A DNA stretch of 64,000 nt from Paenibacillus sp. H1-7 (GTDB lineage Bacteria; Bacillota; Bacilli; Paenibacillales; NBRC-103111): positions 4,837,501 to 4,901,500 of the forward strand of contig NZ_CP031168.1 in assembly GCF_022354825.1 (NCBI RefSeq), read 5' to 3'. Positions within the stretch are counted from its first letter, which is position 1, and the number at the start of each line of letters is the position of its first letter. Shown here one piece after another: positions 8,846 to 17,557 of this stretch. The position numbers and the translations under genes are program-made. The notes below the pieces were generated by a model. The model was not told the DNA's origin. It worked only from the letters and a program-made list of their open reading frames with translations, and made no database searches.

Positions 8846-9592
8846 ATGGCAAAGCGAAAATCAACTGCACCTAAAGTAAAGAAAAATTCATCCGAAGTGG
8901 CGCCCCAGACTGAATCAGGAAAGAAAATAATGATTAGCTCTACACCCGATTCCTCAAACAAAGGAGGGGCTTCTGGAGCTTACAGCAACAGCGCGATTGC
9001 AATGATGCCACCTGGGCAGTCGGTCCCTACATCGAAGTTGGAACAAATCCTAGGCATTAAGATTGCAAGGGCGATGCAGTCCGGTCCACGACACATCACC
9101 AAAGAGGCAACCGTTGCAGAAATGGGGGCAGATGGAAAGCTTACGATCCTACGTCATGGCACCAACCATTGGATCTGCTTCCCTGGAGATGAGAATCAGA
9201 TCGGCAATCCCCCTATGTGTGCCGATCCCATGGGCTTGCAATGGATGATGGACATCATGGCCAAGAAACCGCAGCCCACGAATACGGCTCCAGGCATCAT
9301 CTATATGCTGTGTGGAGCTACGCAGCATAGCAACACCGATCCGTTCGATAGAACAAGTCCGGCAATCCCGATTGGTCCGCACTGGATGATCATTTGGCCT
9401 TTTGACGCCAATAGGAGCGGCCTGCCCAATACAGTCCGAGATGCAGGTGCCTGGGTGATGTTCGATGGCACACCTTACGCCTATCTGCACATCTGCGGCA
9501 CACCTTGGGAAGGGAACGTGTACAATGTGGCTATCCCGGGTGATCAGGTGCCGATCTGGACCATGGTGTATGGCTCGCGATCAGAGCCTTAA
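8846..9592 (+). CDS. Conserved hypothetical protein with a Lys/Ser-rich N-terminus
   Basis: 248 residues with an AAGGAGG ribosome binding site. Residues 1-60 are basic and low complexity (MAKRKSTAPKVKKNSSEVAP). The rest is compact and rich in Trp, Met, Pro and Cys, with motifs such as HWICFPGDENQIGNPPMCAD, PHWMIIWPFD and YLHICGTPWEG. It has no signal peptide or membrane segment. I have the impression of similar unnamed proteins in distant phyla, which would suggest horizontal transfer, but cannot name a family. It lies directly behind the alpha/beta hydrolase gene and may work with it. No function is assigned. Confidence 0.6.
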   Translation: MAKRKSTAPKVKKNSSEVAPQTESGKKIMISSTPDSSNKGGASGAYSNSAIAMMPPGQSVPTSKLEQILGIKIARAMQSGPRHITKEATVAEMGADGKLTILRHGTNHWICFPGDENQIGNPPMCADPMGLQWMMDIMAKKPQPTNTAPGIIYMLCGATQHSNTDPFDRTSPAIPIGPHWMIIWPFDANRSGLPNTVRDAGAWVMFDGTPYAYLHICGTPWEGNVYNVAIPGDQVPIWTMVYGSRSEP

Positions 9593-9852
9593 TGTTGACA
9601 GTATATGCGGGCGCATGTGGCATACTTGCGCTCACCCTTACTCATCTTTTGGTATCTGAGCATTATTTTAATTAATAACAAAAAGTCCTCCATCTCCACA
9701 TGTTTAGATTCAATGCCACAAATCAATAGGAGTTACCCCATAGCTTCCAAACATAATTTTGGACAACTGCAACCTATTCGAACTGACCTCCGTCTGTTGT
9801 ATTGTCAAAATGATTGATGCCAAATTACAAACATCAGAAGGAGCTTAATGAT

Positions 9853-10935
9853 ATGAAGCAGAAACTAACTGTATTATTAACTTTGGCTGGAATTCTTGGG
9901 ACGACGGCTGTAGTTGGAGCGGAAGATCTGGTAGAAAAGGTTACTGGTTACTTACAAAAAGATGTAAAGATTATTGTAAAAGGACAAGACAGCTCGCTTA
10001 CGCCTGTCTATATCGATGGAAAAGCATATATTCCAGTACGTGACGCTGCGGCTAAGCTTGGTTATACGGTAAATTACGATGAAGCGAACAAAGAGATTGA
10101 ACTGAATGAGGCGGCTGACTTGATGCGTGCATCTGGTGTGATTGTGAACGTTCAGGCTAAGGAAGACGGTAGTGTCCGAATTGAGCTGCTTGGCAGCACA
10201 TGGGTCATTTTGACTGCGGACAAATCGACTGTCATCAAAAGCCTAGACGGTAAAGTGCTAACTGCAGCCGATCTGAAAGCCGGTACTCAAATTGACGCCG
10301 AGTTCGGGCCAGCCATGGCGATGAGCTATCCGGGTCAAGCGCAGGCTGTGAGCATTAACGTTCACGCAGATCGCTTGGTTAAAGAAGATACAATCAAAGA
10401 AGTGAAACAAACGGATGATGGATGGCAAGTTCAATTAGGCGATAGTCTGGTGCTTAACGGCGGTAAAGAAACTCGAGTTATGACATCTCAAGGCGAAGCC
10501 TTGAAATGGGAGGATCTGAAAGCCGGCACGAAAGTAAAGGCCTACTACGGTCCATTTGAAACGAAAAGCCTCCCTCCACAAAGCCCAGTATTCCTCCTTG
10601 TGGTTCAGGCTCAAGCACCTGGTATGGGTACTCCGAAAATGTCGCCGGAGACAGCGCAGGAATATCGCAACTTGGCATGGTCGCAAGTGAAGGAACAAGC
10701 GGCCCATATTACGACTAAGCAAGACGAAGCAGCTGTCCAGATTGTTTCCTCTAAAGAAGTTGGCGTCCTGGCTTCCACAGACGAGCAGAAGAAATTGCTC
10801 GCAGACGTTCAAGCAGCGAACGGCAATTTCGTGACGGTTACTTACAACACGGACCAAGACGAGCTGCTTGGACCGTTGACAGCTGTGTTCGATTTTAACA
10901 CGAAAGCTTTTATCGGTTTCAACGCTAGAAGATAA
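9853..10935 (+). CDS. Secreted stalk-domain (copper amine oxidase N-terminal-like) protein
   Basis: 360 residues starting at ATG 9853, which has AAGGAG 9 nt upstream; the upstream in-frame ATGs at 9814 and 9817 lack a site. An N-terminal signal peptide (MKQKLTVLLTLAGILGTTAVVGA) is followed by a stalk domain, recognisable from VYIDGKAYIPVRDAAAKLGYTVNYDE (about residues 40-75). The remainder has two repeats around DLKAGT(Q/K) (about residues 140-230), suggesting small beta-rich modules. Such proteins are abundant and surface-located in Paenibacillus; their roles are mostly unknown. It ends at a strong terminator and is probably monocistronic. Confidence 0.75.
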   Translation: MKQKLTVLLTLAGILGTTAVVGAEDLVEKVTGYLQKDVKIIVKGQDSSLTPVYIDGKAYIPVRDAAAKLGYTVNYDEANKEIELNEAADLMRASGVIVNVQAKEDGSVRIELLGSTWVILTADKSTVIKSLDGKVLTAADLKAGTQIDAEFGPAMAMSYPGQAQAVSINVHADRLVKEDTIKEVKQTDDGWQVQLGDSLVLNGGKETRVMTSQGEALKWEDLKAGTKVKAYYGPFETKSLPPQSPVFLLVVQAQAPGMGTPKMSPETAQEYRNLAWSQVKEQAAHITTKQDEAAVQIVSSKEVGVLASTDEQKKLLADVQAANGNFVTVTYNTDQDELLGPLTAVFDFNTKAFIGFNARR

Positions 10936-10950
10936 ACGATAGCTCAGCGG

Positions 10951-10990
10951 CCATGAAATTCAACCACAATTGAATTTCATGGTTTTTTTC
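10951..10990 (+). terminator. Rho-independent terminator of the stalk-domain gene
   Basis: A 13-bp perfect stem (CCATGAAATTCAA / TTGAATTTCATGG) with a 6-nt loop, followed by TTTTTTTC. Confidence 0.9.
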
Positions 10991-11142
10991 TTTTTCAGAT
11001 GTACAATCAAAATTCACCAATTGAATTGTTCCACCCTCCGATAATTCGGTGTGCTCCTTTTCAATACCGTGGCAATCTCCATCACTGTAATAATGGACCT
11101 CCCGTCTTTCAGCTGAACCTTTTCTGCAAATGAAAGCTTCCC

Positions 11143-11487
11143 CTACAATTTAATCAACACTTCCGTGCCGTCCTGAGCCTGGACATCGACCAGAACCGTT
11201 CCTTTGCAACGCTGCAACTCCTTGATGAGCTGCTTGAGCGCTTGCTTCGTGCTTCGGTTATCGAGAATCGACAGCAACAGTTCATTCCCGAACCGGCTGC
11301 TGTCCGAATCGAAAGCATGCTCCCGGCTAGAGTGCCCACCCGCACGTCCACCGTGCTTGTTCAGCCAATCCTTCATTATGCGCTGGACTAATTTGGAAGT
11401 AAGGATAGCGCTCCCCATGCTTAATACGGCATAAGGGACCGGAATCGTAAAAGCATGCTCCTTGCTCTTAACCCTCACAATCATCAT
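11143..11487 (-). CDS. Hypothetical protein, third gene of the DUF2089 operon
   Basis: 114 residues of no family I recognise. The N-terminal half (IPVPYAVLSMGSAILTSKLVQ) is mildly hydrophobic and could touch the membrane; the C-terminal half has an amphipathic stretch ending with VLVDVQAQDGTEVLIKL. That ending resembles the end of the preceding SHOCT-like protein (GQIIDIRSSEGDTVTVVVE), so the two may share a C-terminal beta hairpin. It starts 6 bp after the stop of that gene and is the last gene of the three-gene minus-strand operon. Confidence 0.65.
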   Translation of the reverse strand: MMIVRVKSKEHAFTIPVPYAVLSMGSAILTSKLVQRIMKDWLNKHGGRAGGHSSREHAFDSDSSRFGNELLLSILDNRSTKQALKQLIKELQRCKGTVLVDVQAQDGTEVLIKL

Positions 11488-11493
11488 GACCCA

Positions 11494-11925
11494 TCACTCA
11501 ACCACTACAGTGACGGTATCCCCTTCACTGGAGCGGATGTCAATGATTTGCCCGTCAAGCTCGTTCTCGATAGCGTCGATCAGCAGGTCGATATCGATAT
11601 CCTTCACATATTTCGCAGCTTGAGGAAGATTCGAGGCGATGCTGTGCCCCGCTCCGAGAACAGCCTTCACCAGTTTAATCGGCAAATTGATGTTGACATT
11701 ATCATTCTCTTGGGATGTTACGCATATTTTCAATGTTTTGTCTAAATAACCGCCGGATGCCGATGACAGTTTCTTCGAATAGTCTGGTTTCCCCAGCACC
11801 TGCATGGCTTGCGTTGTATAAGATGTTTGCTTCTCCTTGAGAGCGTCAATCAATTCTGAAGCCTTGCCTGAATCAATTTTGCCTTCCTGCATCATGGACA
11901 GCACTTTGCTGATTTCTTCTTTCAT
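11494..11925 (-). CDS. SHOCT-like domain protein (YvlB/LiaX-related N-terminus)
   Basis: 143 residues. I start it at ATG 11925, which has GGAGG 8 nt upstream; the in-frame ATG at 11949 lies inside the end of the DUF2089 gene and has no usable site. The first 40 residues (EEISKVLSMMQEGKIDSGKASELIDAL) are the short helical repeat found at the start of YvlB/LiaX-like envelope-stress proteins. The C-terminal part (about 65-143) is beta-rich and contains NVNINLPIKLVKAVL, typical of that group. It is in an operon with the DUF2089 regulator upstream and a hypothetical protein downstream. A role in cell-envelope stress is inferred from relatives only. Confidence 0.7.
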   Translation of the reverse strand: MKEEISKVLSMMQEGKIDSGKASELIDALKEKQTSYTTQAMQVLGKPDYSKKLSSASGGYLDKTLKICVTSQENDNVNINLPIKLVKAVLGAGHSIASNLPQAAKYVKDIDIDLLIDAIENELDGQIIDIRSSEGDTVTVVVE

Positions 11926-11941
11926 TGCTTCTTCCTCCTCG

Positions 11942-12307
11942 TTATTCATCCTTCAACATTTTGACCGCTTCATCCGCGGTGATTTCGCCATTCTCCAGCA
12001 TGGAAATGACCTTCTTCTCATCGACTTCCGGCTTCTTCCGTGTATCGTAACCGAGAGCCGTAATGATATCATTGAGCTTGCCGCGTACCGTCGGGTAAGA
12101 TATGCCGAGCTCTTTCTCCACTTCCTTAATGTTGCCCCTGTTCACTAGGAAGGTGATCACAAAATGGAGCTGTTCAGGCGAAAGTAAAGCCAGTTTTGAT
12201 AATTCGAACTTGTTCTCAATCGTCGTTCGGCAATGTCCGCATTCCAGCTTGACGGCGTGCAGCGTATGGTTGCATACAGGACACTGTGTGATGATGGGAT
12301 ATTTCAT
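11942..12307 (-). CDS. DUF2089 family protein, probable DNA-binding regulator
   Basis: 121 residues. The N-terminus has a zinc-ribbon-like set of cysteines (CPVC and CGHC). A helix-turn-helix follows (about 40-85, KEVEKELGISYPTVRGKLNDI), then a C-terminal SHOCT-like helix (KKVISMLENGEITADEAVKML). This arrangement is that of the DUF2089 family. It is the first gene of the operon with 11494-11925 and 11143-11487 and is probably autoregulatory. The same C-terminal helix motif recurs at the start of the next protein, hinting that the two interact. Confidence 0.85.
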   Translation of the reverse strand: MKYPIITQCPVCNHTLHAVKLECGHCRTTIENKFELSKLALLSPEQLHFVITFLVNRGNIKEVEKELGISYPTVRGKLNDIITALGYDTRKKPEVDEKKVISMLENGEITADEAVKMLKDE

Positions 12308-12331
12308 ACTCTTCTCCTTCCTTTTTCAAAA

Positions 12332-12360
12332 ATTATAAATCAATATATTCAATTTGTAAA
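12332..12360 (-). promoter_or_regulatory. Sigma-A promoter of the DUF2089 operon
   Basis: Minus strand: -35 TTTACA (12355-12360), a 17-bp spacer, and a perfect -10 TATAAT (12332-12337), 24 bp before the start codon of the DUF2089 gene and its AAGGAAGGAG site. The surrounding 100 bp are extremely AT-rich. Confidence 0.75.
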
Positions 12361-12488
12361 TTCAATTAATTAATAATTATTAATTTCATTATTAACTATT
12401 TTAATTTTTAGATGTTTCGCTCAAGATTATTAAACGAATCCATTGGGATGTAGCCAGTTTGGGACACGATAGTTGAATAGAGCGCATC

Positions 12489-12521
12489 TAAAAAAGAAAA
12501 GGCAACCCCTAAAGGATTGCC
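12489..12521 (-). terminator. Terminator of the serine hydrolase gene
   Basis: On the minus strand GGCAATCC and GGGGTTGCC pair around a TTTA loop, followed by TTTTCTTTTTT. Confidence 0.75.
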
Positions 12522-12566
12522 CTAAAACTTGCCGTTACAGACAGCGCGGTGAGCCGTATCATAAAA

Positions 12567-13820
12567 TCAGTCTTCGATTGCCTGGTAGACCGTGGTCCAG
12601 AAGTCGTGGATAAGCCTCGCTGAATCCGGGGTGGACATCCCGACCTGGGTAAGCAGGATTCCGGTGAGCTGGTTGTCCGGGTCGGCGTAGGTCGAGGTAC
12701 CGCTTCCGCCATCCCAGCCGAACTGGCCGATGGACGCATAGTCACCGCGGTAGGTGCGCACCGCCATTCCCATCCCCCAGCCGCCGTGCTGCCCTTGGCC
12801 AAATGACACATGGACATTGTTGGCGGCCATGGCGTTTCGGGCGTCTTGTTGCTCGGGCGTGAGGCGGTTGGTGGTCATCAGCTCGACGGCTGGCCGGGAC
12901 AAGATCCGTTCGCTCCCGTGCATTCCGTGATTCAGCAGCATCCGGAAGTAGGCGTGGTAGTCATCAACGGTAGAGACCAGCCCGCCACCGCCTCCCTGGA
13001 ACGCCGGAGGCTGGCTGTGGCGTCCCCCTTTGGCCTCGTCCCACACGATGAACTCTCCAGTCTGCGGGTCGGGGGCATAAAGGGGCGGCAGCCGGTCGAT
13101 CTTGTCGGCGGGCACATGGAAACCGGTGTCCTTCATGCCTAGGGGGGCGAAGATGCGTTCGCGCAGGAACGTCCCAAACGGCTGGCCCGTGACCCTGGAG
13201 ACAAGCACGCCGAGTAGATCGTTGCTGATGTGGTACTGCCAGCGCTCTCCAGGCTGATGCATCAAAGGAAGGGCTCCTAAGCGGCGCATCCACTCGTCCG
13301 GCTCGGGCATCGGCTCCGGTAGATCGGGCGTGAGCCCCTGCTCGAAGATCGCGCCCATGATCGGAGTGCCGAGCGACGTCATATCCATGCCGAGCCCGAA
13401 CGTGGAGGTCAACAGATCCCGTACGGTGATCGGCCGCCGCGCCGGCACGGTGTCGTCCAGCGGGCCGTCGATCCGCTTCAGAACTCGCCGGTCGGCAAGT
13501 TCCGGCAGCCACGTCTCTACCAGGTCATCCAGCCGCAGCCTGCACTCATCGAGCAGGACCATCGCCGCCGCCACCGCTACCGGCTTGGACGTCGAGGCCA
13601 TCCGGAAGATCGTGTCCCGGCGCGTCGGCGCGCCACCGTCATGGCGCATCGTGCCGATCGCTTCGACGTGCGTCTCACCGTACCGGCTGACCAGAGCGAC
13701 GAGCCCAGGAATCTTCCCGGACTCGACATGACGTGCCAGCACGTCGCGCATTCTGCGCAGCCCTGTTTCAGAGAAACCGCTGCTCCTCGATCCAGTTGTA
13801 ATCTTCGACTTGTTTTGCAT
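12567..13820 (-). CDS. Serine beta-lactamase-like hydrolase (class C/EstB family), GC-rich
   Basis: 417 residues with the class C beta-lactamase/esterase fold. The nucleophile motif is STSK (Ser76-Lys79), the second motif is YHISN (about residue 205), and the third-motif position reads WDGGSG near the C-terminus. There is no signal peptide, so a cytoplasmic esterase or peptidase is more likely than a true beta-lactamase. Codon use is strikingly GC-rich, with many CGC, GCC and GTG codons, unlike the AT-rich flanks, and suggests acquisition from a high-GC donor such as an actinobacterium. It is followed by its own terminator. Confidence 0.85.
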   Translation of the reverse strand: MQNKSKITTGSRSSGFSETGLRRMRDVLARHVESGKIPGLVALVSRYGETHVEAIGTMRHDGGAPTRRDTIFRMASTSKPVAVAAAMVLLDECRLRLDDLVETWLPELADRRVLKRIDGPLDDTVPARRPITVRDLLTSTFGLGMDMTSLGTPIMGAIFEQGLTPDLPEPMPEPDEWMRRLGALPLMHQPGERWQYHISNDLLGVLVSRVTGQPFGTFLRERIFAPLGMKDTGFHVPADKIDRLPPLYAPDPQTGEFIVWDEAKGGRHSQPPAFQGGGGGLVSTVDDYHAYFRMLLNHGMHGSERILSRPAVELMTTNRLTPEQQDARNAMAANNVHVSFGQGQHGGWGMGMAVRTYRGDYASIGQFGWDGGSGTSTYADPDNQLTGILLTQVGMSTPDSARLIHDFWTTVYQAIED

Positions 13821-13834
13821 GTTCTTCCCCTCCC

Positions 13835-14701
13835 TCAGATAACCGTTACTTTTGACAAATCGGCACCAATGCCTTTAAGGGCGGCATAGGTCAGCTTATC
13901 TATCATCGCGCCGTCAAAACAGATGGTTTTGATAGCACGGTAATACTTATTGGTCAAAGCAAAGCCAGAATGAAAAGACACATTCTTGAGTGTGGCTCCC
14001 CTGAACGAAACTTCGTTCAATGCCGCCTTGGTAAACTTAACGCCGTTAAAGGTTTGCCCGTCAAGACATAGACCACGCAGATCGGAGGAATGAAAGTCAA
14101 CGCCGTCAAACATACAGTTTTCAAAGATCGTTTGTCTAAGGTCGGTCATGGTTAACTTGACATCGGTCAGCTTTACATCTTTAAATTTTGTACCGGCCAA
14201 CCCCGACTTGCTAAAGTCGGTACGTACGAGAATGGATCTATTGAAGCTCGAATCCGAAAGGTCAATTGTAGTTAGGATGCAGTCCGTCAGATTTGCATTG
14301 TCAAAATTAGCTTCACGCACATTGCTGCTCGCAAATGTGCTGCCTGTCAAGTCGGCCCCTGCAAAGTCGGATCCCTGCAGCGAACTTGCTGTAAATTTTC
14401 CTTTATGCGCGATAACGCCTGCAAAATCGCTCTTTGCTAGATTACTCGCGCTGAGATTGGTCAGCACCTGCCGCTCCAGCGAACGGGAGAGATTTGCAAC
14501 CTCCTGTACGGTTTCCTCAATGTCTCCGATGCTATCAATCGTCTTCTTAAACGCAGTGTCATCATCCATGCCCTCGGCTTTCAGTTCTTGGTACCGCTCC
14601 TGCAAATCGGAGAGCAGGTCCGCCTTTAATTCGGTAACGCTCTTCACTCCGTCGTATGGCGCAAAAACCCCATTCAGATAGTTCGTCAATTTCTCATTCA
14701 T
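13835..14701 (-). CDS. Pentapeptide-repeat protein with an N-terminal permease-prefix-like domain
   Basis: 288 residues. Residues 1-75 are helical and resemble the PadR-linked prefix domain (LNGVFAPYDGVKSVTELKADLL, then a coiled ERYQELKAEGMDDDTAFKKT). From about residue 80 there are tandem pentapeptide repeats of the A(D/N)LXX type, e.g. SDFAG-ADLTG-STFAS-SNVRE-ANFDN-ANLTD, giving a right-handed beta-helix. AAGGAG lies 10 nt before the ATG. The gene directly follows a broken PadR regulator gene (14717-15049), the usual partner of this type of protein. Function unknown; loss of the regulator may leave it unregulated. Confidence 0.8.
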   Translation of the reverse strand: MNEKLTNYLNGVFAPYDGVKSVTELKADLLSDLQERYQELKAEGMDDDTAFKKTIDSIGDIEETVQEVANLSRSLERQVLTNLSASNLAKSDFAGVIAHKGKFTASSLQGSDFAGADLTGSTFASSNVREANFDNANLTDCILTTIDLSDSSFNRSILVRTDFSKSGLAGTKFKDVKLTDVKLTMTDLRQTIFENCMFDGVDFHSSDLRGLCLDGQTFNGVKFTKAALNEVSFRGATLKNVSFHSGFALTNKYYRAIKTICFDGAMIDKLTYAALKGIGADLSKVTVI

Positions 14702-14716
14702 AACATCAAGTCTCCT

Positions 14717-15049
14717 TTATAATAAGTTGTCTAGCACACGCTTGGCGTACTCCCAAATGCTCTTGTTGCGATCGTAAGTTTCCTTCCTTGCCCTCCTCGG
14801 TAATTCATAAATATTTGCGCCTTCCGCCTTGTGACTCATCGCCCCAATGCGACTCGATATCTCCGTCAGCCTCAAGCCTCCGTACGCTCGAATACATCGT
14901 GGCTTCCTTTAATTCGTACTCGCCGTCTGAACGCTCGGCAATCAGCTTGACAATCTCGTAGCCGCAGCGGTCAGCTTCGGATAAGTGCCTTAAATTATCG
15001 TATCCGTATGTCCGTGAAGCAGGTCGGATGTGATTTTGTTCTCTATCAT
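14717..15049 (-). pseudogene. PadR family regulator, broken by two frameshifts and a stop
   Basis: From ATG 15049 (GGGAG upstream) the frame encodes MIENKITSDLLHGHTDTII and then stops because one T appears to be missing. In the next frame a clear PadR winged-helix core continues (RHLSEADRCGYEIVKLIAER, KEATMYSSVRRLEADGDIES, GGRRKY). A TGA then stands where the family has an Arg codon, followed by a small frame change and the expected end IWEYAKRVLDNLL with a natural TAA at 14717. Three independent lesions make sequencing error unlikely. The promoter upstream and the downstream pentapeptide gene look intact. Confidence 0.85.
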
Positions 15050-15069
15050 GTAATCACTCCCACAACTGC

Positions 15070-15098
15070 ATGATACGACACATTACTGTGACTGTCAA
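15070..15098 (-). promoter_or_regulatory. Sigma-A promoter of the PadR pseudogene/pentapeptide operon
   Basis: Minus strand: -35 TTGACA (15093-15098), 17-bp spacer, -10 TATCAT (15070-15075), about 20 bp upstream of the PadR start codon. The spacer contains GTCACAGTAATGTG, a possible PadR operator. Confidence 0.7.
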
Positions 15099-15290
15099 GG
15101 TAATATTTTAAATTTACTACTTTGCCTATAAAATATTTCGCACAATCACGCGGCACCCAATCGATCTATGATTTTTCTCCTTGCCTCGCCCGTAAAGCAC
15201 AACATCAACAAGTTTCGTTACGCTTATCGGCAGCAGCAACAATCCAGCGGTGGTTCCGGATACAAATGGCCAGAGTTCGGTCGTCAAACT

Positions 15291-15327
15291 AAAAAAACAA
15301 CCTCCGCCATATATAGGCGAAGGTTGT
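15291..15327 (-). terminator. Terminator downstream of the FAD oxidoreductase gene
   Basis: On the minus strand ACAACCTTCGCC and GGCGGAGGTTGT form a 12-bp stem (one wobble pair) with a 7-nt loop and a T7 tail. Nothing else recognisable lies in 15099-15535 except an imperfect inverted pair CCGCTTCGG/CCGAAGCGG near 15366-15416. Confidence 0.85.
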
Positions 15328-15535
15328 CTCCTGCTTATGCATTAATAAACAGCAAATACTGCAGCATCCGCTTCGGCATGACCGGCATCGCTGCTCTCCC
15401 TTGCAGCATCCGAAGCGGCGAAGCACGCTATTCGATTCGAAGCGTTGTAACCGATTCAGCACTCAACACGTCAAAGCAGCAACTTGTTTTAAACCGCTGC
15501 TGCTTTATGTTTATTAAACACGAGCAAACAGAATT

Positions 15536-17107
15536 TTACACCGGACCGACTTTAGGCCATGAAAGCTCGATCCCGTGCTCCTTCAGCAGCTTTTGCAGCT
15601 CCGTCAGCTTATTCTTGTCAGCGCGAACTTCACGCGGAGTATAATCTTTGGCAAGACAAAACGCAGCCGTGTAGCCTGCGGATTCCCCAATATTCCACTC
15701 GACCGGGTGTAGCCGGAAGCAGCCGTTCGTAATATGGGTAGTTCCGATGTTTTTGCACGCGGCAAGAAGATTATTCATCCTTCTCGGAATTAGACTGCCC
15801 AGCGGGATTTGGAACGGCAGCGACGAGATGTCCAGGAACGTGCGCCCGCTCATACTCGGATGCAAATCGATTCGATAGCAGCCTATCCCGACTGAGTCGG
15901 CAAAGCTCTCCGCCCCCTCCTCGCCTCTTAGGGCGGCGCTGACATGCTGTTCAAGTACCGTAAACTCCGCCTTAATCCTTCGCGATTCGCGTATATAAGG
16001 CGCTTGGGCCATGCCGTCCTCGGTGCCCACAACATCCGGCCGCAATCGCAATCCGGGATAGCCTGCTTTCCCGTCCGGGCGGGGCGCTTCGGTTTGAAGC
16101 CAATACAACAGCGAATAGCTCAATTGTTTAGCCTGCCGCAGGTGCTTGTGCGATTCGTGGTCCGGCACATCATAGATGTTGCCTAGGAAGTAATCGTTCT
16201 GTGCCCAATTCACGAGCGAAATGTCTGACGAATAGGTTCCTTCTATAAAATTGCTTTTATCAATGATCCGCCGGTAGAGAAATAAAGGATATTTGTCCGT
16301 TCCGGGAAATAAGGCCTCTTCCGTTGGTTCGAGTGTCCTCGGATCGGGCGATACCCAATTCAGCAGCGGATTCGGCCATATCGGAGGTTGAAAGGATCTC
16401 CAGAATTCGTAATCCTTCGGCTTGTCAATCGTGTGATCCTCACCTTCGAAGTAATCCATTGCGAAGCAATAGGTGAAAGCTTGAATGTCGTGAGGATTGG
16501 CCGGCCCGTCCAAAGCGTGGGGCTCCTTCGTATCTCGCTTCGACTCGGCACCGGTCACATACTCCACACCGGTCAGAGGAAGCAGATCCCCGCACTCCGT
16601 TGCATCAAGGAAATATCGGGCGTGAATCGTCGTCTTATCCCCGCAAGCGTCCTGCACCGTGACTGCCCGCACCGAATCTCTTTCAACTTCGGCTTTGACC
16701 GCCTTCGTACGTGTTTGGATGATAAGCTTTCCGCTATTGACGTACGGAGCCAGCATCAGCTGAAGAACAGCGAGCATGGCTCTAGGCTCCGCGCATAGTC
16801 TGCTTACCCCTCCATTGCCGGGATTCAGGTAAACGGAAGAGCGGCCGGCATCGGACAACGGATAATAATGTCGGTAGTAGCTGCGCACATGATCTCTAAA
16901 TTTGCGATAACTGCGCGTGCAGCCAAACTGCTCTATCCATGGATGCTCGTCCGGCGGAACCGCCTGGCTCGTCAACTGACCGCCTATCCAATCGCAAGCT
17001 TCGGCCATGTAGACGGTGTGTCCCATACCGCATGCTGCCAATGCTGCCGCGCAGCCGCCAACTCCTCCGCCGATAACGGCGATATCGACCTTCATTTCTC
17101 TATTCAT
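15536..17107 (-). CDS. FAD-dependent oxidoreductase (FAD_oxidored/pfam12831 type)
   Basis: 523 residues from ATG 17107, which has GGAGG 8 nt upstream; the ATG at 17137 lacks a site. The N-terminal dinucleotide motif is DIAVIGGGVGGCAAALAA followed by EACDWIGGQLTSQ, typical of the pfam12831 group. ARYFLDATECGDLLPL and a C-terminal NIGTTHITNGCFRLHPVEWNIGESAG are also characteristic. These enzymes are often encoded with carbohydrate-utilisation genes and oxidise unknown substrates. It is monocistronic with a terminator behind it. Confidence 0.85.
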   Translation of the reverse strand: MNREMKVDIAVIGGGVGGCAAALAACGMGHTVYMAEACDWIGGQLTSQAVPPDEHPWIEQFGCTRSYRKFRDHVRSYYRHYYPLSDAGRSSVYLNPGNGGVSRLCAEPRAMLAVLQLMLAPYVNSGKLIIQTRTKAVKAEVERDSVRAVTVQDACGDKTTIHARYFLDATECGDLLPLTGVEYVTGAESKRDTKEPHALDGPANPHDIQAFTYCFAMDYFEGEDHTIDKPKDYEFWRSFQPPIWPNPLLNWVSPDPRTLEPTEEALFPGTDKYPLFLYRRIIDKSNFIEGTYSSDISLVNWAQNDYFLGNIYDVPDHESHKHLRQAKQLSYSLLYWLQTEAPRPDGKAGYPGLRLRPDVVGTEDGMAQAPYIRESRRIKAEFTVLEQHVSAALRGEEGAESFADSVGIGCYRIDLHPSMSGRTFLDISSLPFQIPLGSLIPRRMNNLLAACKNIGTTHITNGCFRLHPVEWNIGESAGYTAAFCLAKDYTPREVRADKNKLTELQKLLKEHGIELSWPKVGPV

Positions 17108-17210
17108 CCTTACTTCCTCCTCACCTATCGGCTTCATTTCGATTTCATTACTTAGACGGCAGGAATTCGTAGAACGTTACCTGCTATTCCACGAAATTCC
17201 ATTTGTAACC

Positions 17211-17245
17211 CAAAATAAAAAAAGCCTGATCTCTCAATCAAGCTT
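17211..17245 (-). terminator. Terminator behind a decayed minus-strand gene
   Basis: Minus strand: AAGCTTGAT and ATCAGGCTT pair (one wobble) around TGAGAG, followed by TTTTTTTATTTT. It directly follows the C-terminal fragment at 17273-17383. Confidence 0.7.
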
Positions 17246-17272
17246 CCTTCCTTTGCTTACCCTGATTTAGGC

Positions 17273-17383
17273 CTATTGAAACGATTTCCCTAAACTTCGT
17301 TCAACCGCCATGATATCTATGATCTGCTTGCTGCCGGGACGTATCATGTCTACAACGTATACGTGTCTCTTCCGATTTATCTG
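17273..17383 (-). pseudogene. C-terminal remnant of an unidentified gene
   Basis: An open stretch of 36 codons without a start, bounded upstream by TAA and ending at TAG 17273. It reads like a real protein end (HVYVVDMIRPGSKQIIDIM, then AVERSLGKSFQ) and is followed 28 bp later by a good terminator on the same strand. The likely history is a gene whose 5' part has been deleted. I cannot name the family. Confidence 0.35.
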
Positions 17384-17557
17384 TTAATGTCCCCCTTGAG
17401 AAAATGAAATGACGGTAACGTTTGCCGGCGGATGCATGCAGCCGCCTTTTTTGAATGTAACTATGTGAGCTTATTTAGAAGCTTATTCAGATAAAGTATA
17501 AAAACCGCTCCATTGATTAATATTATGAAAAAAATACCATTAAGGGGAAGATACCAA

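Noticed and set aside
12964..13512. 182-codon Arg/His/Ala-rich ORF overlapping the serine hydrolase
   Set aside because: Typical off-frame artefact in GC-rich coding DNA.
15359..15426. Inverted CCGCTTCGG / CCGAAGCGG pair
   Set aside because: Loop too long and no U tail; not a convincing terminator or site.
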